Below are positions 19,261 to 27,435 of a DNA stretch of 64,000 nt, piece by piece. Source of the stretch: DTU053 sp012520115 (GTDB lineage Bacteria > Bacillota > Clostridia > Oscillospirales > Acutalibacteraceae); contig JBMNNB010000003.1 of the NCBI GenBank assembly GCA_050953725.1, positions 434,001 through 498,000 on the forward strand. The letters run 5' to 3'. The position numbers and the translations under genes were made by a program. Numbering within the stretch: the first letter of the stretch is position 1; every line of letters begins with the position of its first letter. The notes below the pieces were generated by a model. That model did no database searches, was not told where the DNA came from, and worked only from the letters and a program-made list of their open reading frames with translations.

Positions 19261-19734
19261 TTATTTTGAAATTTCAAGAATTTCAAAGCGCAATACGCCT
19301 GCGGGAACATCAACTTCAACAACATCCCCGACAGATTTGCCGACAAGAGCCTTGCCTATCGGTGAATCATCGGAAATCTTGCGGTTTATGGGGTCCACCT
19401 GAGGCGAGCCCACGATGTGATATACGATTTCCTTGTTCTTATTCTTATCCAGAACCTTAACCTTTGAGCCGACATGGACAGCATCGGTCGAGAGCGAACT
19501 CTCGTCAAGCACCTTTGCGTGCTGGAGGGTGTACTCGATTTCGGCTATTCTTGCCTCGAGCTTGCCCTGCTCCGATTTTGCCTCGTCGTACTCGCTGTTT
19601 TCGGATAAGTCACCGAAGGATTTTGCCTCTTTTATTTTTTCCGCAATCTCGTTGCGTCCCTTTGCTCTGAGTTCTTTAAGCTCCTGCTTTAATTCTTCTA
19701 TCCATTCCTGTGTCAAAATAAAGGTTTCGGCCAT
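19261..19734 (-). CDS. greA: Transcription elongation factor GreA
   Basis: Rescues backtracked RNA polymerase by stimulating transcript cleavage. A normal-length protein (157 aa): N-terminal coiled coil carrying the acidic tip sequence GDLSENSEYDEAKSEQ, where the catalytic Asp/Glu pair lies, and a C-terminal FKBP-like domain ending ISDDSPIGKALVGKSVGD. An ATG three codons upstream (19743) touches the AGAGG Shine-Dalgarno directly, so I chose the ATG at 19734, which is 9 nt from it. Confidence 0.95.
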   Translation of the reverse strand: MAETFILTQEWIEELKQELKELRAKGRNEIAEKIKEAKSFGDLSENSEYDEAKSEQGKLEARIAEIEYTLQHAKVLDESSLSTDAVHVGSKVKVLDKNKNKEIVYHIVGSPQVDPINRKISDDSPIGKALVGKSVGDVVEVDVPAGVLRFEILEISK

Positions 19735-20155
19735 ATCTTTCATCCTCTCAAGGTAGGTTTTATTTTAATATTACAGTATATTTCATATCTGTTTTCGGGT
19801 AAACACCCGGTAAATTATCAAACCCCTGAGCAAGACTATTTGCTCACAGGTTTTGCGTTTGAACCTTTTTCCTTGTTTCAAGTAAAAAATTCCGCCCGCA
19901 CCGAAAAAGGCAGGGACGACTTTGCTTCTATCCTATTATTAGCAACATCTGAAGCTATTGCCAGAAACGACCGTATACATCATTTCATTAGTTTCATATT
20001 ATAGACAAAAATATCAGCATTGTCAAGCGTGAAATATGTCAATATAGTAAATTCAAGCGTCAGAACAAGTTATATTCATCGTCGACTCGTCCTATGCGTT
20101 TTATGCCGAATTTAATACACATAGGTTATCCTGAAAGGAAAAAAGTATTCCTGTA
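19735..20155. other. Intergenic region without recognised features
   Basis: About 420 nt upstream of greA. It is AT-rich and has no ORF with a ribosome-binding site. I looked for a T-box motif and tRNA on both strands and saw neither. A small structured RNA cannot be excluded. Confidence 0.4.
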
Positions 20156-20196
20156 AAAATTCCGAAAGAATCCATGCGGACTCTTTCGGAATTTAT
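20156..20196 (-). terminator. Terminator of the ChbG/YdjC-like gene
   Basis: Long stem AAATTCCGAAAGA/TCTTTCGGAATTT with T-tract on the minus strand, 11 nt after the stop codon. Confidence 0.85.
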
Positions 20197-20207
20197 TAAC
20201 AATTTAA

Positions 20208-21101
20208 TTAATAGCCTCTCATCTTCTTCAAATCTCTGTAATTTATGAGCTTGATGCCGATTGACTCGAAGTGCTGCCTTGTCTTGGGGTCTGCAAACAG
20301 CTCATACTCCCAGACTCTGCGCTGCCATGCGCTGGTTGTGCCTTTCAGCTCGTCGGATTCGAGCGCCGGATGTATGTAGGTCTCGGTTACGCCCTCCGGG
20401 AAGCTCTCATAAAGTGAGTAGATATACTCCCTGTAATTCTCAAAGCTGTCCTTCTGCGGGCCGTCCCACTCGCCGGGAAGCAGGTAGTCGGGAATTGCAA
20501 CCTTCTTCTCCTTTGCGTATTCTGCGTAGTACTTGAACATATTGAGTACCATCTCTTTGGGGATGCCGATGCCGAGCATTGTGTTGTTGTATTGCTCGTC
20601 GGTGAAGGTTGCCGGGAAGCGGAAGGGCATGCCGAACTCGCTTGAAAGGTCAAAGGCAAGGGTCAGAAGCTCCAAGCGGCCTGTTTCGATGCCGTAGATT
20701 GAGCCCATGTGGTTGTCAAAGTGCGAGGGGTTAAGACCGAGCTTCATTATTCTTGCTATCTGAGCTCTGGCTTCAGCTTCGACCTCAGCAAGGTCACACT
20801 TCTTCTCGAACTCCTTGCTGCTGTGGTACATATAGCCGTCCTCGTCACGCAGGGAGGCTGTGTTTTCGGTATTTACGGGAGCCCAGCGGTATTTGCTCCA
20901 TTCGCTTGTAAAGGTCAGGTGAACACCGATTGCAAACTGCGGGTTTTCCTTTGCGAAGGCTGCTGCCTCGGGTGCCCATGAGCAGGGGGTCATGATTGTT
21001 GCGGATGTTATGCCGCCCTTTTTGAGAAGGTCAAAAACCGCAAGGTTGGCAGAACGGCACATACCGAAATCGTCGGCGTTGATAATTACATAGCGTTCCA
21101 T
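20208..21101 (-). CDS. ChbG/YdjC-family carbohydrate deacetylase-like protein
   Basis: A 297-aa cytoplasmic protein of the YdjC/ChbG family (PF04794). Family members are metal-dependent deacetylases of N-acetylated oligosaccharides such as diacetylchitobiose. The metal-binding and catalytic positions are visible: IINADDFGMC (Asp pair) at the N-terminus, GVHLTFTSEW, and PSHFDNHMGSIYG (His). A distal ETYIHPALES histidine is also present. GGAGGAAATT precedes the ATG. It is monocistronic here, with its own terminator. The precise sugar substrate is unknown. Confidence 0.85.
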   Translation of the reverse strand: MERYVIINADDFGMCRSANLAVFDLLKKGGITSATIMTPCSWAPEAAAFAKENPQFAIGVHLTFTSEWSKYRWAPVNTENTASLRDEDGYMYHSSKEFEKKCDLAEVEAEARAQIARIMKLGLNPSHFDNHMGSIYGIETGRLELLTLAFDLSSEFGMPFRFPATFTDEQYNNTMLGIGIPKEMVLNMFKYYAEYAKEKKVAIPDYLLPGEWDGPQKDSFENYREYIYSLYESFPEGVTETYIHPALESDELKGTTSAWQRRVWEYELFADPKTRQHFESIGIKLINYRDLKKMRGY

Positions 21102-21245
21102 AATTTCCTCCAGAAAGCATATATTTTAATTTTTATATGTGGGCTTACCTTGCATAAGTTTAGCACAAGTGCCCTTAATTGTCCATTAATGAGGGGAAAA
21201 ATTTAAGTTAAGCTTTTATTAATTTTGCATAAGGCGGACTAAATT

Positions 21246-21275
21246 TTGACTTGGCAAAAAGGGGACAGCTATAAC
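21246..21275 (+). promoter_or_regulatory. Possible sigma-A promoter for the carboxypeptidase gene
   Basis: TTGACT (21246-21251), 18-nt spacer, TATAAC (21270-21275). It lies about 200 nt before the start codon, in the otherwise featureless 21102-21477 gap. It is a motif match only. Confidence 0.35.
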
Positions 21276-21477
21276 CGTCAAACGCAAACAGGGCATAAAT
21301 TAAAGCGACATCTTGTCCCACTGTGGACAAATTTGTATTAATCCTTGAAAGTATGTCTTTTTTTGGAGCAGAGTGCATAGTTATTATTGACCGTGGACGG
21401 CTTCTCGGTGCAAAATCTGACGAAAACCGTCTACAAACCTAAAAAAACGTAAGGGCACAATTCAGGGAGGAGTCCTA

Positions 21478-22992
21478 ATGAAAAAAGTACTTATTCTTAT
21501 AGCCGTACTTCTCATTGCCGCCTATATAATTCCCGCCTCTGGCAGCAACGAAACGGGTGCGGAAAGTGTTTTTGACATAAACTTCGGCAGGGTAAGCACC
21601 GAAGTGGCTCCCGTCTATGACCCGATTCCGGCGGATACCTCTATGAAGGTGAAAGTCAACGCCAAGGCCGCAGTGCTGATGGATGCGGGTACGGGCAGGA
21701 TACTCATGGCCATGAATCCCGACCAGCAGCTTTACCCCGCTTCGGTCACGAAGATTATGTCAATGCTGCTTGTGTGCGAGGCTCTCTCACAGGGCAAAAT
21801 CTCGCTGTCCGACAAGGTGACGACCAGCGAGGAGGCCGCAAAGAAGGGCGGCTCGCAGATATGGCTTGAGCCGGGCGAGGTCATGACCGTGGAGGAGCTG
21901 TTTAAGGCCATGGCGATTTACAGCGCAAACGACGCCTGCGCCGCCCTCGGCGAGTATGTTGCCGGCAGCGACACCGCTTTTGTGAATCTGATGAATCAGA
22001 AGGCGGGACTTCTGGGTATGAAAAGGACGCATTTTGAAAACAGCACCGGCCTTGACGATACGACGAAGTCCCATCAGACCAGTGCAAGGGATGTTGCGAT
22101 AATGTCCCGTGAGCTTTTAAAGTATGAGGACATTGTAACTAAATACACCACCACATGGATGGATTCACTGCGTGGCGGCAAAACCGAGCTTGTAAACACA
22201 AACAGGCTTGTAAGGACTTACAAGGGCATTACGGGTCTTAAAACAGGCACCACCGCAAAGGCGGGCTACTGCGTCTCCGCCACCGCAAAGAGGGACGGCC
22301 TGCACCTGATTGCCGTCGTCATGGGCAGCGACAACAGCAACGACCGCTTCAACGGCGCAAGGGCCATGCTGGACTGGGGCTTTGCAAATTATGAGTCCGT
22401 CGTTCCCAAAATCGATATGAAGCAGATAACTAAGGTCAGGGTGCTGCACGGCGTCGAGCAGGAGTTAAGCCCGCAGCTGCCCGAAATCGGCTCCGTGCTT
22501 GTGACAAAGGGCAAGAGCAAGGAAATAACACAGAAGGTCACCATGGCTACGGATATTGAGGCTCCCGTCGAGAAGGGTCAGGTCGTGGGCACCGTGGAAT
22601 TCTTCCTCGGCGAAGAGAAGCTCGGCGAATACAAGCTGACCGCTCCCGAAAATATTAAGAAAATGAATCTCTGGGATGCGCTCATTAAGCTGTTCGAGTG
22701 CCTTAAAAAGACAGACAAGGACGAAAGCAAAGCCGAATTAGAGAAGGCAAAGGAAAAGGGTACGGAGAAAAAGAAGGAGAAAGTAACCGAAGCCGTGACA
22801 GAGGAGACAACGGAAAAGTCAAAGAAGAAGGAGAAGGCAACCGAGGAGGCAACGGAAAAGTCAAAGGGTAAGGAAAAGGCCACAGAGGCGACAACCGAAA
22901 AGGCTAAGAGCAAGGAGAAGGCCACAGAGAAGGCAACCGAAAAAGCTAAGAGTAAGGAAAAGGCTACCGAAGCGACAACGGCTAAGAGATAG
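21478..22992 (+). CDS. D-alanyl-D-alanine carboxypeptidase (S11) with Lys/Glu/Thr repeat tail
   Basis: Penicillin-binding protein of the DacA/DacF type, trimming the terminal D-Ala of peptidoglycan stem peptides outside the membrane. An N-terminal signal peptide or anchor (residues 1-20) is followed by the S11 triad SVTK at 89-92, SAN at 149-151 and KTG at 255-257. A beta-rich domain comes next, then an amphipathic helix LWDALIKLFECLKK near residue 400 that could lie on the membrane. The last ~90 residues are a low-complexity tail of repeated EKATE/EKAKSK units (DNA 22780-22985), unusual for this family, where the helix is normally the C-terminus. GGGAGGAGTCCTA precedes the ATG. Confidence 0.92.
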   Translation: MKKVLILIAVLLIAAYIIPASGSNETGAESVFDINFGRVSTEVAPVYDPIPADTSMKVKVNAKAAVLMDAGTGRILMAMNPDQQLYPASVTKIMSMLLVCEALSQGKISLSDKVTTSEEAAKKGGSQIWLEPGEVMTVEELFKAMAIYSANDACAALGEYVAGSDTAFVNLMNQKAGLLGMKRTHFENSTGLDDTTKSHQTSARDVAIMSRELLKYEDIVTKYTTTWMDSLRGGKTELVNTNRLVRTYKGITGLKTGTTAKAGYCVSATAKRDGLHLIAVVMGSDNSNDRFNGARAMLDWGFANYESVVPKIDMKQITKVRVLHGVEQELSPQLPEIGSVLVTKGKSKEITQKVTMATDIEAPVEKGQVVGTVEFFLGEEKLGEYKLTAPENIKKMNLWDALIKLFECLKKTDKDESKAELEKAKEKGTEKKKEKVTEAVTEETTEKSKKKEKATEEATEKSKGKEKATEATTEKAKSKEKATEKATEKAKSKEKATEATTAKR

Positions 22993-23097
22993 ACAGGGCT
23001 TGTCTGCGGCGAAGGACTTCGGAGACACAAGACCGTATAAAAGGCAGCAAAGGCAAATACAAATGAAATGCCCCACTTTATATAGAGTTCCCCCAAC

Positions 23098-23141
23098 ACA
23101 GCAAAAGCACCTGCCTTTCGGCAAGGTGCTTTTGCTGTATA
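23098..23141. terminator. Bidirectional hairpin between carboxypeptidase and spoIIE
   Basis: Long perfect-looking stem AGCAAAAGCACC/GGTGCTTTTGCT with a TGCC/GGCA inner part. It serves two convergent genes; the T-rich part is within the stem. Confidence 0.7.
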
Positions 23142-23164
23142 TAGAATTGGCTTGGGGGGTCTGT

Positions 23165-25525
23165 TTAAACGACCATTCTGTCCTTTTTCTGCTCCTCGTC
23201 AATTCCCCTGTTGCGCTCAATGCCTATGCCGATGACCGTAATATCGTCCTTGCCCGTGCCTTTGGCGCTCTGATAGGCTTTTTTGGCAAGGCTCTCGGAA
23301 AAGTCCGCAATGCCCGCCGTGACCGCCTTTTTAAGCTCCTCCTTGATTACCTCCTGCGGGCAGTCAGCAGCACCGTCGGACATCAGGGTCAGAATGTCGC
23401 CCTCGAACAGCTTCAGGCTGATTTTTTCAAATTCCATGTCCTGAATTATGCCTAAGGGCAGGGAGGATTTTTCAATCTTTATGGTCTTGCCCTTGCGCCG
23501 GGCGTATGAGGGGGCGGCGCCCGCCTTAAAGACCGTGGTTTCGCCGGTGTAGAGGTTGATTTTTGCGATGTCGAGGGTGGAAATGGACTCGTCCCTCGAC
23601 TTTAAGAGCATGGCGGAGTTGACGATTTTTAAGGTGGAGTCCGCCTCGAAGCCCGCCGCCATGAGCTTTGCCGCAAGGCCTGCGGACATGGTGCCGTCAA
23701 GGGCGGCACGCTTGCCCGTGCCCATGCCGTCACTGAGCACCACTATAAAGTTGCCCGTGCCGTCATAAAAGCTCTGATAGGCGTCGCCGCTGCAAGTCCC
23801 TTCGCTGCCCGTGTACTGGCTGGCGGAGACAAGAGCCTTTAAGGGCGGGCGCTCATAGAGTCTTACCCTGACTTCGCCGCTGGGCAGAACCTCCGTAATG
23901 GGCAGCTCAAAGGGCAACCCTAACTCCTCGCCTAAGAAATGCGCCATTTCACGCTTGTTGATGGGCGCATTCGGGGGCAGACTGTTAAAGCATATCTGCA
24001 GATGCCCTGACTTATCTATAATACTGAGTATATTAGTGACCGTGATGCCGAAATTCTCGAGGGCGCCCCTTGCGATTTCCGCACTCTCGTTGTCAAGCGA
24101 AAACTCGCCGGACAGCTCCCTTGAAATATCATTCAGCACCATTGACAGCACCGAATACTGCTGCGCCGCCGCATCCCTGACGGTGGATACCCTGCTTTCC
24201 GCTCCCGACCTGGCGGCGTACTCATAGAAAATGGCGGTAAAGCTCTTTGTAAGAGCTTCTTTTTTAATGCACCTGTCGGCGAAATGCCTCGGCATGTTGT
24301 CGGGGCTGACAGGCTCGCCCTTTTTAAGTATCAGGGTCATATCGTTAAAGCAGTTCATGGTGTCATTGTAGCCGCTCTCCCAGCAGTAGACCTTCTGCTC
24401 GCAGCTGCGGCAGACCTTGTCCTGAACCCTTAAATAGACCTTGTTTATGTCGGGCATGGCCATTTTCGCCGCCACATTGCCCACGGCCTTGATATTAGAC
24501 GAAAGCTCCGCAACCACATTGGCAACCATGCTGATTTTGGAGTTGAGCACATTCTTGATTCCGTCTGAGACAGGCACGGCGCTTTTCTGCGAGAAAAGCA
24601 GCTCAATGCTGTCCGCCGCCCTTACGGGCAGAAGGCAGAAAACGATTGAAGCAAACCCCGTTTCAATAAAGGCGGAGAAGGCCACCTCGTTGCTGCCGGA
24701 GATGAGGGCGGCTATGACGTTTGCAAAAACGAAGCTGAGGGCTGCGGGTACCCTGCCGAAGATGCCGAAGACCCCCGCCAACAGTCCGCCGAGGGAATAG
24801 CCGCCCGCAAGGTAGCTCATGCCGTCGGCAATACTGAGAGTCGCCCCCGCCGAAATGCCCGTGACCGAGCCTGCCGCTTCCCTGCCGTATCTGGCGGCGG
24901 CAATTATGGCGAAGGAGGCCGCCATTCTGCCGATTGATATTCCGCCGACATTAAGCCACTGGAGGGACAAGAGCAGTATTCCGAAGGAGAACAGAACGCT
25001 TATCATATCCTGTGAGCTCATGCTCGCAACTGCTTTTCTGTTAATCCTTATACTGAGCGCTCGTTTCAGGAAATAAGCGCTGCCGCCCGATACCATTGCC
25101 TCTGCCAAGAAAAGCAGAAGCAAAGAGGGGGTCAGGGTCTCCGCAAAGGACAGCACCAGCCCCGTTGAAAAAATCGCAGCGAAGGAGGCGACGACGGAGA
25201 AAATCCGGCTCTTTTTATATCCCCATATTTTTATGAAGGTGTTGTAAAGCAGGGCGGCAATTATAAGGGCTGCTATGTATCTGACTGCTCCGGAAATCTC
25301 GTTTGAAATCACATAGCCTGCGGCGCTGCCGAGCAGGGCGGCGGGCAGGTACGAGATATGCACCCCCGAAATCAGCGACACCGCAAAGGGCGAAAGCCTG
25401 CCGAATATGCTCGCCTGTGCAAAGGTGAAGGCGCCTGCCGCCATAAGGCATTGCTTCAGAACGGTCTTAAGCACTCCGATTGCGTCATCTGAAATCTTAA
25501 ATTTCTCCATTCTTTTGATTTTCAA
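23165..25525 (-). CDS. spoIIE: Stage II sporulation protein E
   Basis: Membrane-bound PP2C-type phosphatase that dephosphorylates SpoIIAA to activate sigma-F in the forespore. At 786 aa it has the usual layout: about ten hydrophobic helices in the first ~320 residues, a central region with a short Cys cluster (CRSCEQKVYCWE), and a C-terminal phosphatase domain with VVLSDGMGTGKRA (metal-binding Asp) near residue 597 and LMSDGAADC. Start is TTG 25525; ATG 25510 is an alternative, neither with a strong Shine-Dalgarno. Presence of this gene says the organism is, or recently was, a spore former. Confidence 0.95.
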   Translation of the reverse strand: MKIKRMEKFKISDDAIGVLKTVLKQCLMAAGAFTFAQASIFGRLSPFAVSLISGVHISYLPAALLGSAAGYVISNEISGAVRYIAALIIAALLYNTFIKIWGYKKSRIFSVVASFAAIFSTGLVLSFAETLTPSLLLLFLAEAMVSGGSAYFLKRALSIRINRKAVASMSSQDMISVLFSFGILLLSLQWLNVGGISIGRMAASFAIIAAARYGREAAGSVTGISAGATLSIADGMSYLAGGYSLGGLLAGVFGIFGRVPAALSFVFANVIAALISGSNEVAFSAFIETGFASIVFCLLPVRAADSIELLFSQKSAVPVSDGIKNVLNSKISMVANVVAELSSNIKAVGNVAAKMAMPDINKVYLRVQDKVCRSCEQKVYCWESGYNDTMNCFNDMTLILKKGEPVSPDNMPRHFADRCIKKEALTKSFTAIFYEYAARSGAESRVSTVRDAAAQQYSVLSMVLNDISRELSGEFSLDNESAEIARGALENFGITVTNILSIIDKSGHLQICFNSLPPNAPINKREMAHFLGEELGLPFELPITEVLPSGEVRVRLYERPPLKALVSASQYTGSEGTCSGDAYQSFYDGTGNFIVVLSDGMGTGKRAALDGTMSAGLAAKLMAAGFEADSTLKIVNSAMLLKSRDESISTLDIAKINLYTGETTVFKAGAAPSYARRKGKTIKIEKSSLPLGIIQDMEFEKISLKLFEGDILTLMSDGAADCPQEVIKEELKKAVTAGIADFSESLAKKAYQSAKGTGKDDITVIGIGIERNRGIDEEQKKDRMVV

Positions 25526-25871
25526 TTAATTCACCACTCTATGAATTGTATTTTGAGCAAAGCTCAAACAACAGCAGAGGTCTGAACAAAACAGAGGGCT
25601 TGTCCGGTGGTAGGCTTGATATGTAATTAACAATAGTATTTTTATTACATTATATTTCAATGGTTGCACAGCTTTTGTCACAGCCCGCTGTAAAATTTTG
25701 GTAATTTTGCCGATAACCTGCCTAATAAAATCAATATATGGTAATTTTACCCATTTTTCTATACTTCTTATTGTGTTTTTTTATTAAAACTTAGCAGAAC
25801 GTGCCCCTTGTCATGCCTTAATATTTCTATTGATTTTTTTGCGCTCATGCGGTACAATGTTTTGCAGAATC
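25526..25871. other. Intergenic region between spoIIE and tRNA-Leu
   Basis: About 345 nt of AT-rich DNA that must hold the spoIIE promoter (minus) and tRNA promoter (plus). TTTTGTCACA at 25673 loosely resembles a Spo0A box (7 of 9 positions), but is too weak to call. Confidence 0.4.
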
Positions 25872-25958
25872 GCCGGAATGATGGAATTGGCAGACGTGCC
25901 GGACTCAAAATCCGGTCCTGGCGACAGGGTGCGGGTTCGACCCCCGCTTCCGGCACCA
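25872..25958 (+). tRNA. tRNA-Leu (anticodon CAA)
   Basis: Folds as a class II tRNA: acceptor GCCGGAA/TTCCGGC, D arm with GGCAGACG, anticodon stem CCGGA/TCCGG with loop CTCAAAA (anticodon CAA, reading UUG), long variable arm CCTGGCGACAGG, T stem GCGGG/CCCGC with loop TTCGACC, discriminator A and an encoded CCA. 87 nt. Confidence 0.97.
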
Positions 25959-25960
25959 AC

Positions 25961-26002
25961 AAAAAACGCACTTTTGTCTACCAAGACAAAGGTGCGTTTT
26001 TT
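25961..26002 (+). terminator. Terminator after tRNA-Leu
   Basis: Near-perfect stem AACGCACTTTTGTCT/AGACAAAGGTGCGTT with an ACCA loop and TTTTTT run, immediately after the tRNA. Confidence 0.9.
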
Positions 26003-26003
26003 G

Positions 26004-26174
26004 AATGATGTTTGCCTTCGGCAAATGATGTTGGCTTCGCCAATGATGACGGCTACGCCTAATGATGTTTGGCTTTGCCACATTTTATGGCAAACATCAC
26101 ATCATTGCGAAACGAAGTGGAGCAACATCATATTTGCGTAGCAAATGCATCATGTCGCCATTGGCGATGCATCA
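26004..26174. repeat. Array of short hairpins separated by TGATG / CATCA words
   Basis: About 170 nt made of consecutive mini-palindromes with 3-nt loops: TTTGCC-TTC-GGCAAA, TTGGC-TTC-GCCAA, GGC-TAC-GCC, TTTGGC-TTT-GCCA, then ATTTGC-GTA-GCAAAT and GTCGCC-ATT-GGCGAT. On the left half each hairpin is separated by TGATG or ATGATG, and on the right half by CATCA or GCATCAT. The separators can therefore pair across the centre and enclose the hairpins as branches. It carries no ORF. It starts directly at the end of the tRNA terminator and ends at the promoter of the four-helix-bundle gene. Confidence 0.85.
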
Positions 26175-26203
26175 TCGAAATGTCCTGAATTTTATGATAT
26201 AAT
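26175..26203 (+). promoter_or_regulatory. Extended -10 promoter of the four-helix-bundle gene
   Basis: TCGAAA (26175-26180), 17-nt spacer, TGATATAAT (extended -10, TATAAT at 26198-26203). Expected start of transcription ~10 nt before the AAAGGAGG Shine-Dalgarno at 26211-26218. Only the last CATCATCG unit of the hairpin array overlaps the -35 area. Confidence 0.6.
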
Positions 26204-26225
26204 TACTTTTAAAGGAGGCGATTTT

Positions 26226-26579
26226 GTGAAAGAAAATAAGCTTGCAGAACTTTCAATGGAGTTTGCTGTGGATATTATAAACCTTGTAAGGCAACTTAAA
26301 GAAAATCGGGAAGCCATTATTTCTAACCAAATCGGCAGAAGTGGTACAAGCATCGGTGCCAACATCCACGAAGCACAGTATGCACAAGGCAAGAAGGATT
26401 TTATTTCTAAGTTGGAAATTGCTTTGAAAGAAGCAAGTGAAACAGGGTATTGGCTTGAGTTGTTGCACAGAACCAACTACATCGACGAGCAATTATATAA
26501 ATCACTTTCTGCAAAGTGTACTTCCTTGCGTGTAATGCTGATTGCTTCCTGCCGCACAGCGAAGGAGAATGCAAAATGA
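26226..26579 (+). CDS. Four-helix-bundle protein (23S rRNA intervening-sequence/Avd-like family)
   Basis: A 117-aa protein starting at GTG 26226, 7 nt after AAAGGAGG. It matches the S23/four-helix-bundle family (PF05635, TIGR02436): FAVDIINLVRQLKE in helix 1, QIGRSGTSIGANIHEAQYA in helix 2, FISKLEIALKEASETGYWLELL in helix 3, and a fourth helix near the end. Members are encoded in 23S rRNA intervening sequences or free-standing. The related Avd of diversity-generating retroelements binds RNA and the reverse transcriptase. No retroelement is visible here. The gene is AT-richer than its surroundings and overlaps the next gene by ATGA, so the pair is probably a transferred unit. The role is unknown; nucleic-acid binding is inference. 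Confidence 0.88.
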   Translation: MKENKLAELSMEFAVDIINLVRQLKENREAIISNQIGRSGTSIGANIHEAQYAQGKKDFISKLEIALKEASETGYWLELLHRTNYIDEQLYKSLSAKCTSLRVMLIASCRTAKENAK

Positions 26580-27187
26580 ATAAGATTATTTCGGATATTT
26601 CCGACTATATTTTTATTTCTGATGAGCCTGAAAAGGTTGATGCAATCTTGCTGCCGGGAGGGTCACATCCTGAGCAACCTGAATATGCGGCCGAACTGTA
26701 CCATAAAGGTTATGCCAAGTGGCTTATTCCCTCTGGTGGAGTTAGTGTTAAGCGAGATAAATGGCCAGGTGTTCGTTCGAAAGCAGAAATATATACTGGC
26801 GATTACCAATCCGACTGCGCGTTCTTTATCGATGTGTTTGTAAAAAACGGTGTACCTATAGATGCAATTATCGGAGAGGATAAATCGAGACATACTCGTG
26901 ATAATGCTTTTCTTTCACGAAAAGCCGTTGACGAAAGTGGCATTGATATAAAAACAGCATTGATTGTCTGCAAAGCGTTTCATGCCAGACGTTGCCTTAT
27001 GCTTTATCAAATGGCTTTTCCCAATGTTGAGATTAAGGTATGCCCTGTTCATTGCTACAATATAACAAAAGATAATTGGTTTACAACTGAAAATGGTATT
27101 GACAGAGTATTGGGTGAACTCGCACGTTGTGGAAATCAATTTGTTGGGGATATGAAATCTTATTTATCCTCAATAACTAATAACTGA
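26576..27187 (+). CDS. YdcF-family (DUF218) protein
   Basis: A 203-aa protein starting at ATG 26576, overlapping the stop of the four-helix-bundle gene as ATGA (translational coupling), with GAAGGAGAATG upstream. The DUF218 features are AILLPGGSHPEQPEYAAEL at the front, a central EDKSRHTRDNAFLS (family motif near E-x-S-x-x-T-x-x-N), and IVCKAFHARRCLML. YdcF/SanA-type proteins have an alpha/beta fold and have been linked to nucleotide-like ligands or envelope homeostasis, but no reaction is firmly established. It lacks the usual N-terminal transmembrane helix, so it is cytoplasmic. Like its partner it is AT-rich relative to the neighbours. Confidence 0.85.
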   Translation: MNKIISDISDYIFISDEPEKVDAILLPGGSHPEQPEYAAELYHKGYAKWLIPSGGVSVKRDKWPGVRSKAEIYTGDYQSDCAFFIDVFVKNGVPIDAIIGEDKSRHTRDNAFLSRKAVDESGIDIKTALIVCKAFHARRCLMLYQMAFPNVEIKVCPVHCYNITKDNWFTTENGIDRVLGELARCGNQFVGDMKSYLSSITNN

Positions 27188-27275
27188 CATATTTTAATCT
27201 ATCTAACGGAGCATGTGCACTACTTTTACTTACTTTTACCTCTATTCTGCTCCGTTTGGTTACTTTTAGGCATAA

Positions 27276-27320
27276 AGACCACTCTGTTAAAGCATATTAA
27301 CAGAGTGGTTTTGCTTTTTT
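27276..27320 (+). terminator. Terminator of the four-helix-bundle/YdcF operon
   Basis: Stem ACCACTCTGTTAA/TTAACAGAGTGGT with a T-rich tail ending CTTTTTT. Confidence 0.85.
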
Positions 27321-27435
27321 GGGAATGAACTTTTTTCACAATTTTGAAATAAACCTATGAAGCCGCTCAATAAAGTGATATTATGGTGTAAAGCGACAGA
27401 GCATGGGTTATTCCTTATAATTTTGAGGTGAAAAT

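Noticed and set aside
17670..20200. T-box leader upstream of lysS/greA
   Set aside because: The T-box consensus word and specifier loop are not seen on either strand.
22578..23099. Minus-strand ORF with Ser/Phe repeats opposite the carboxypeptidase tail
   Set aside because: It is the antisense of a Lys/Glu/Thr repeat; no ribosome-binding site and the sense protein is clear.
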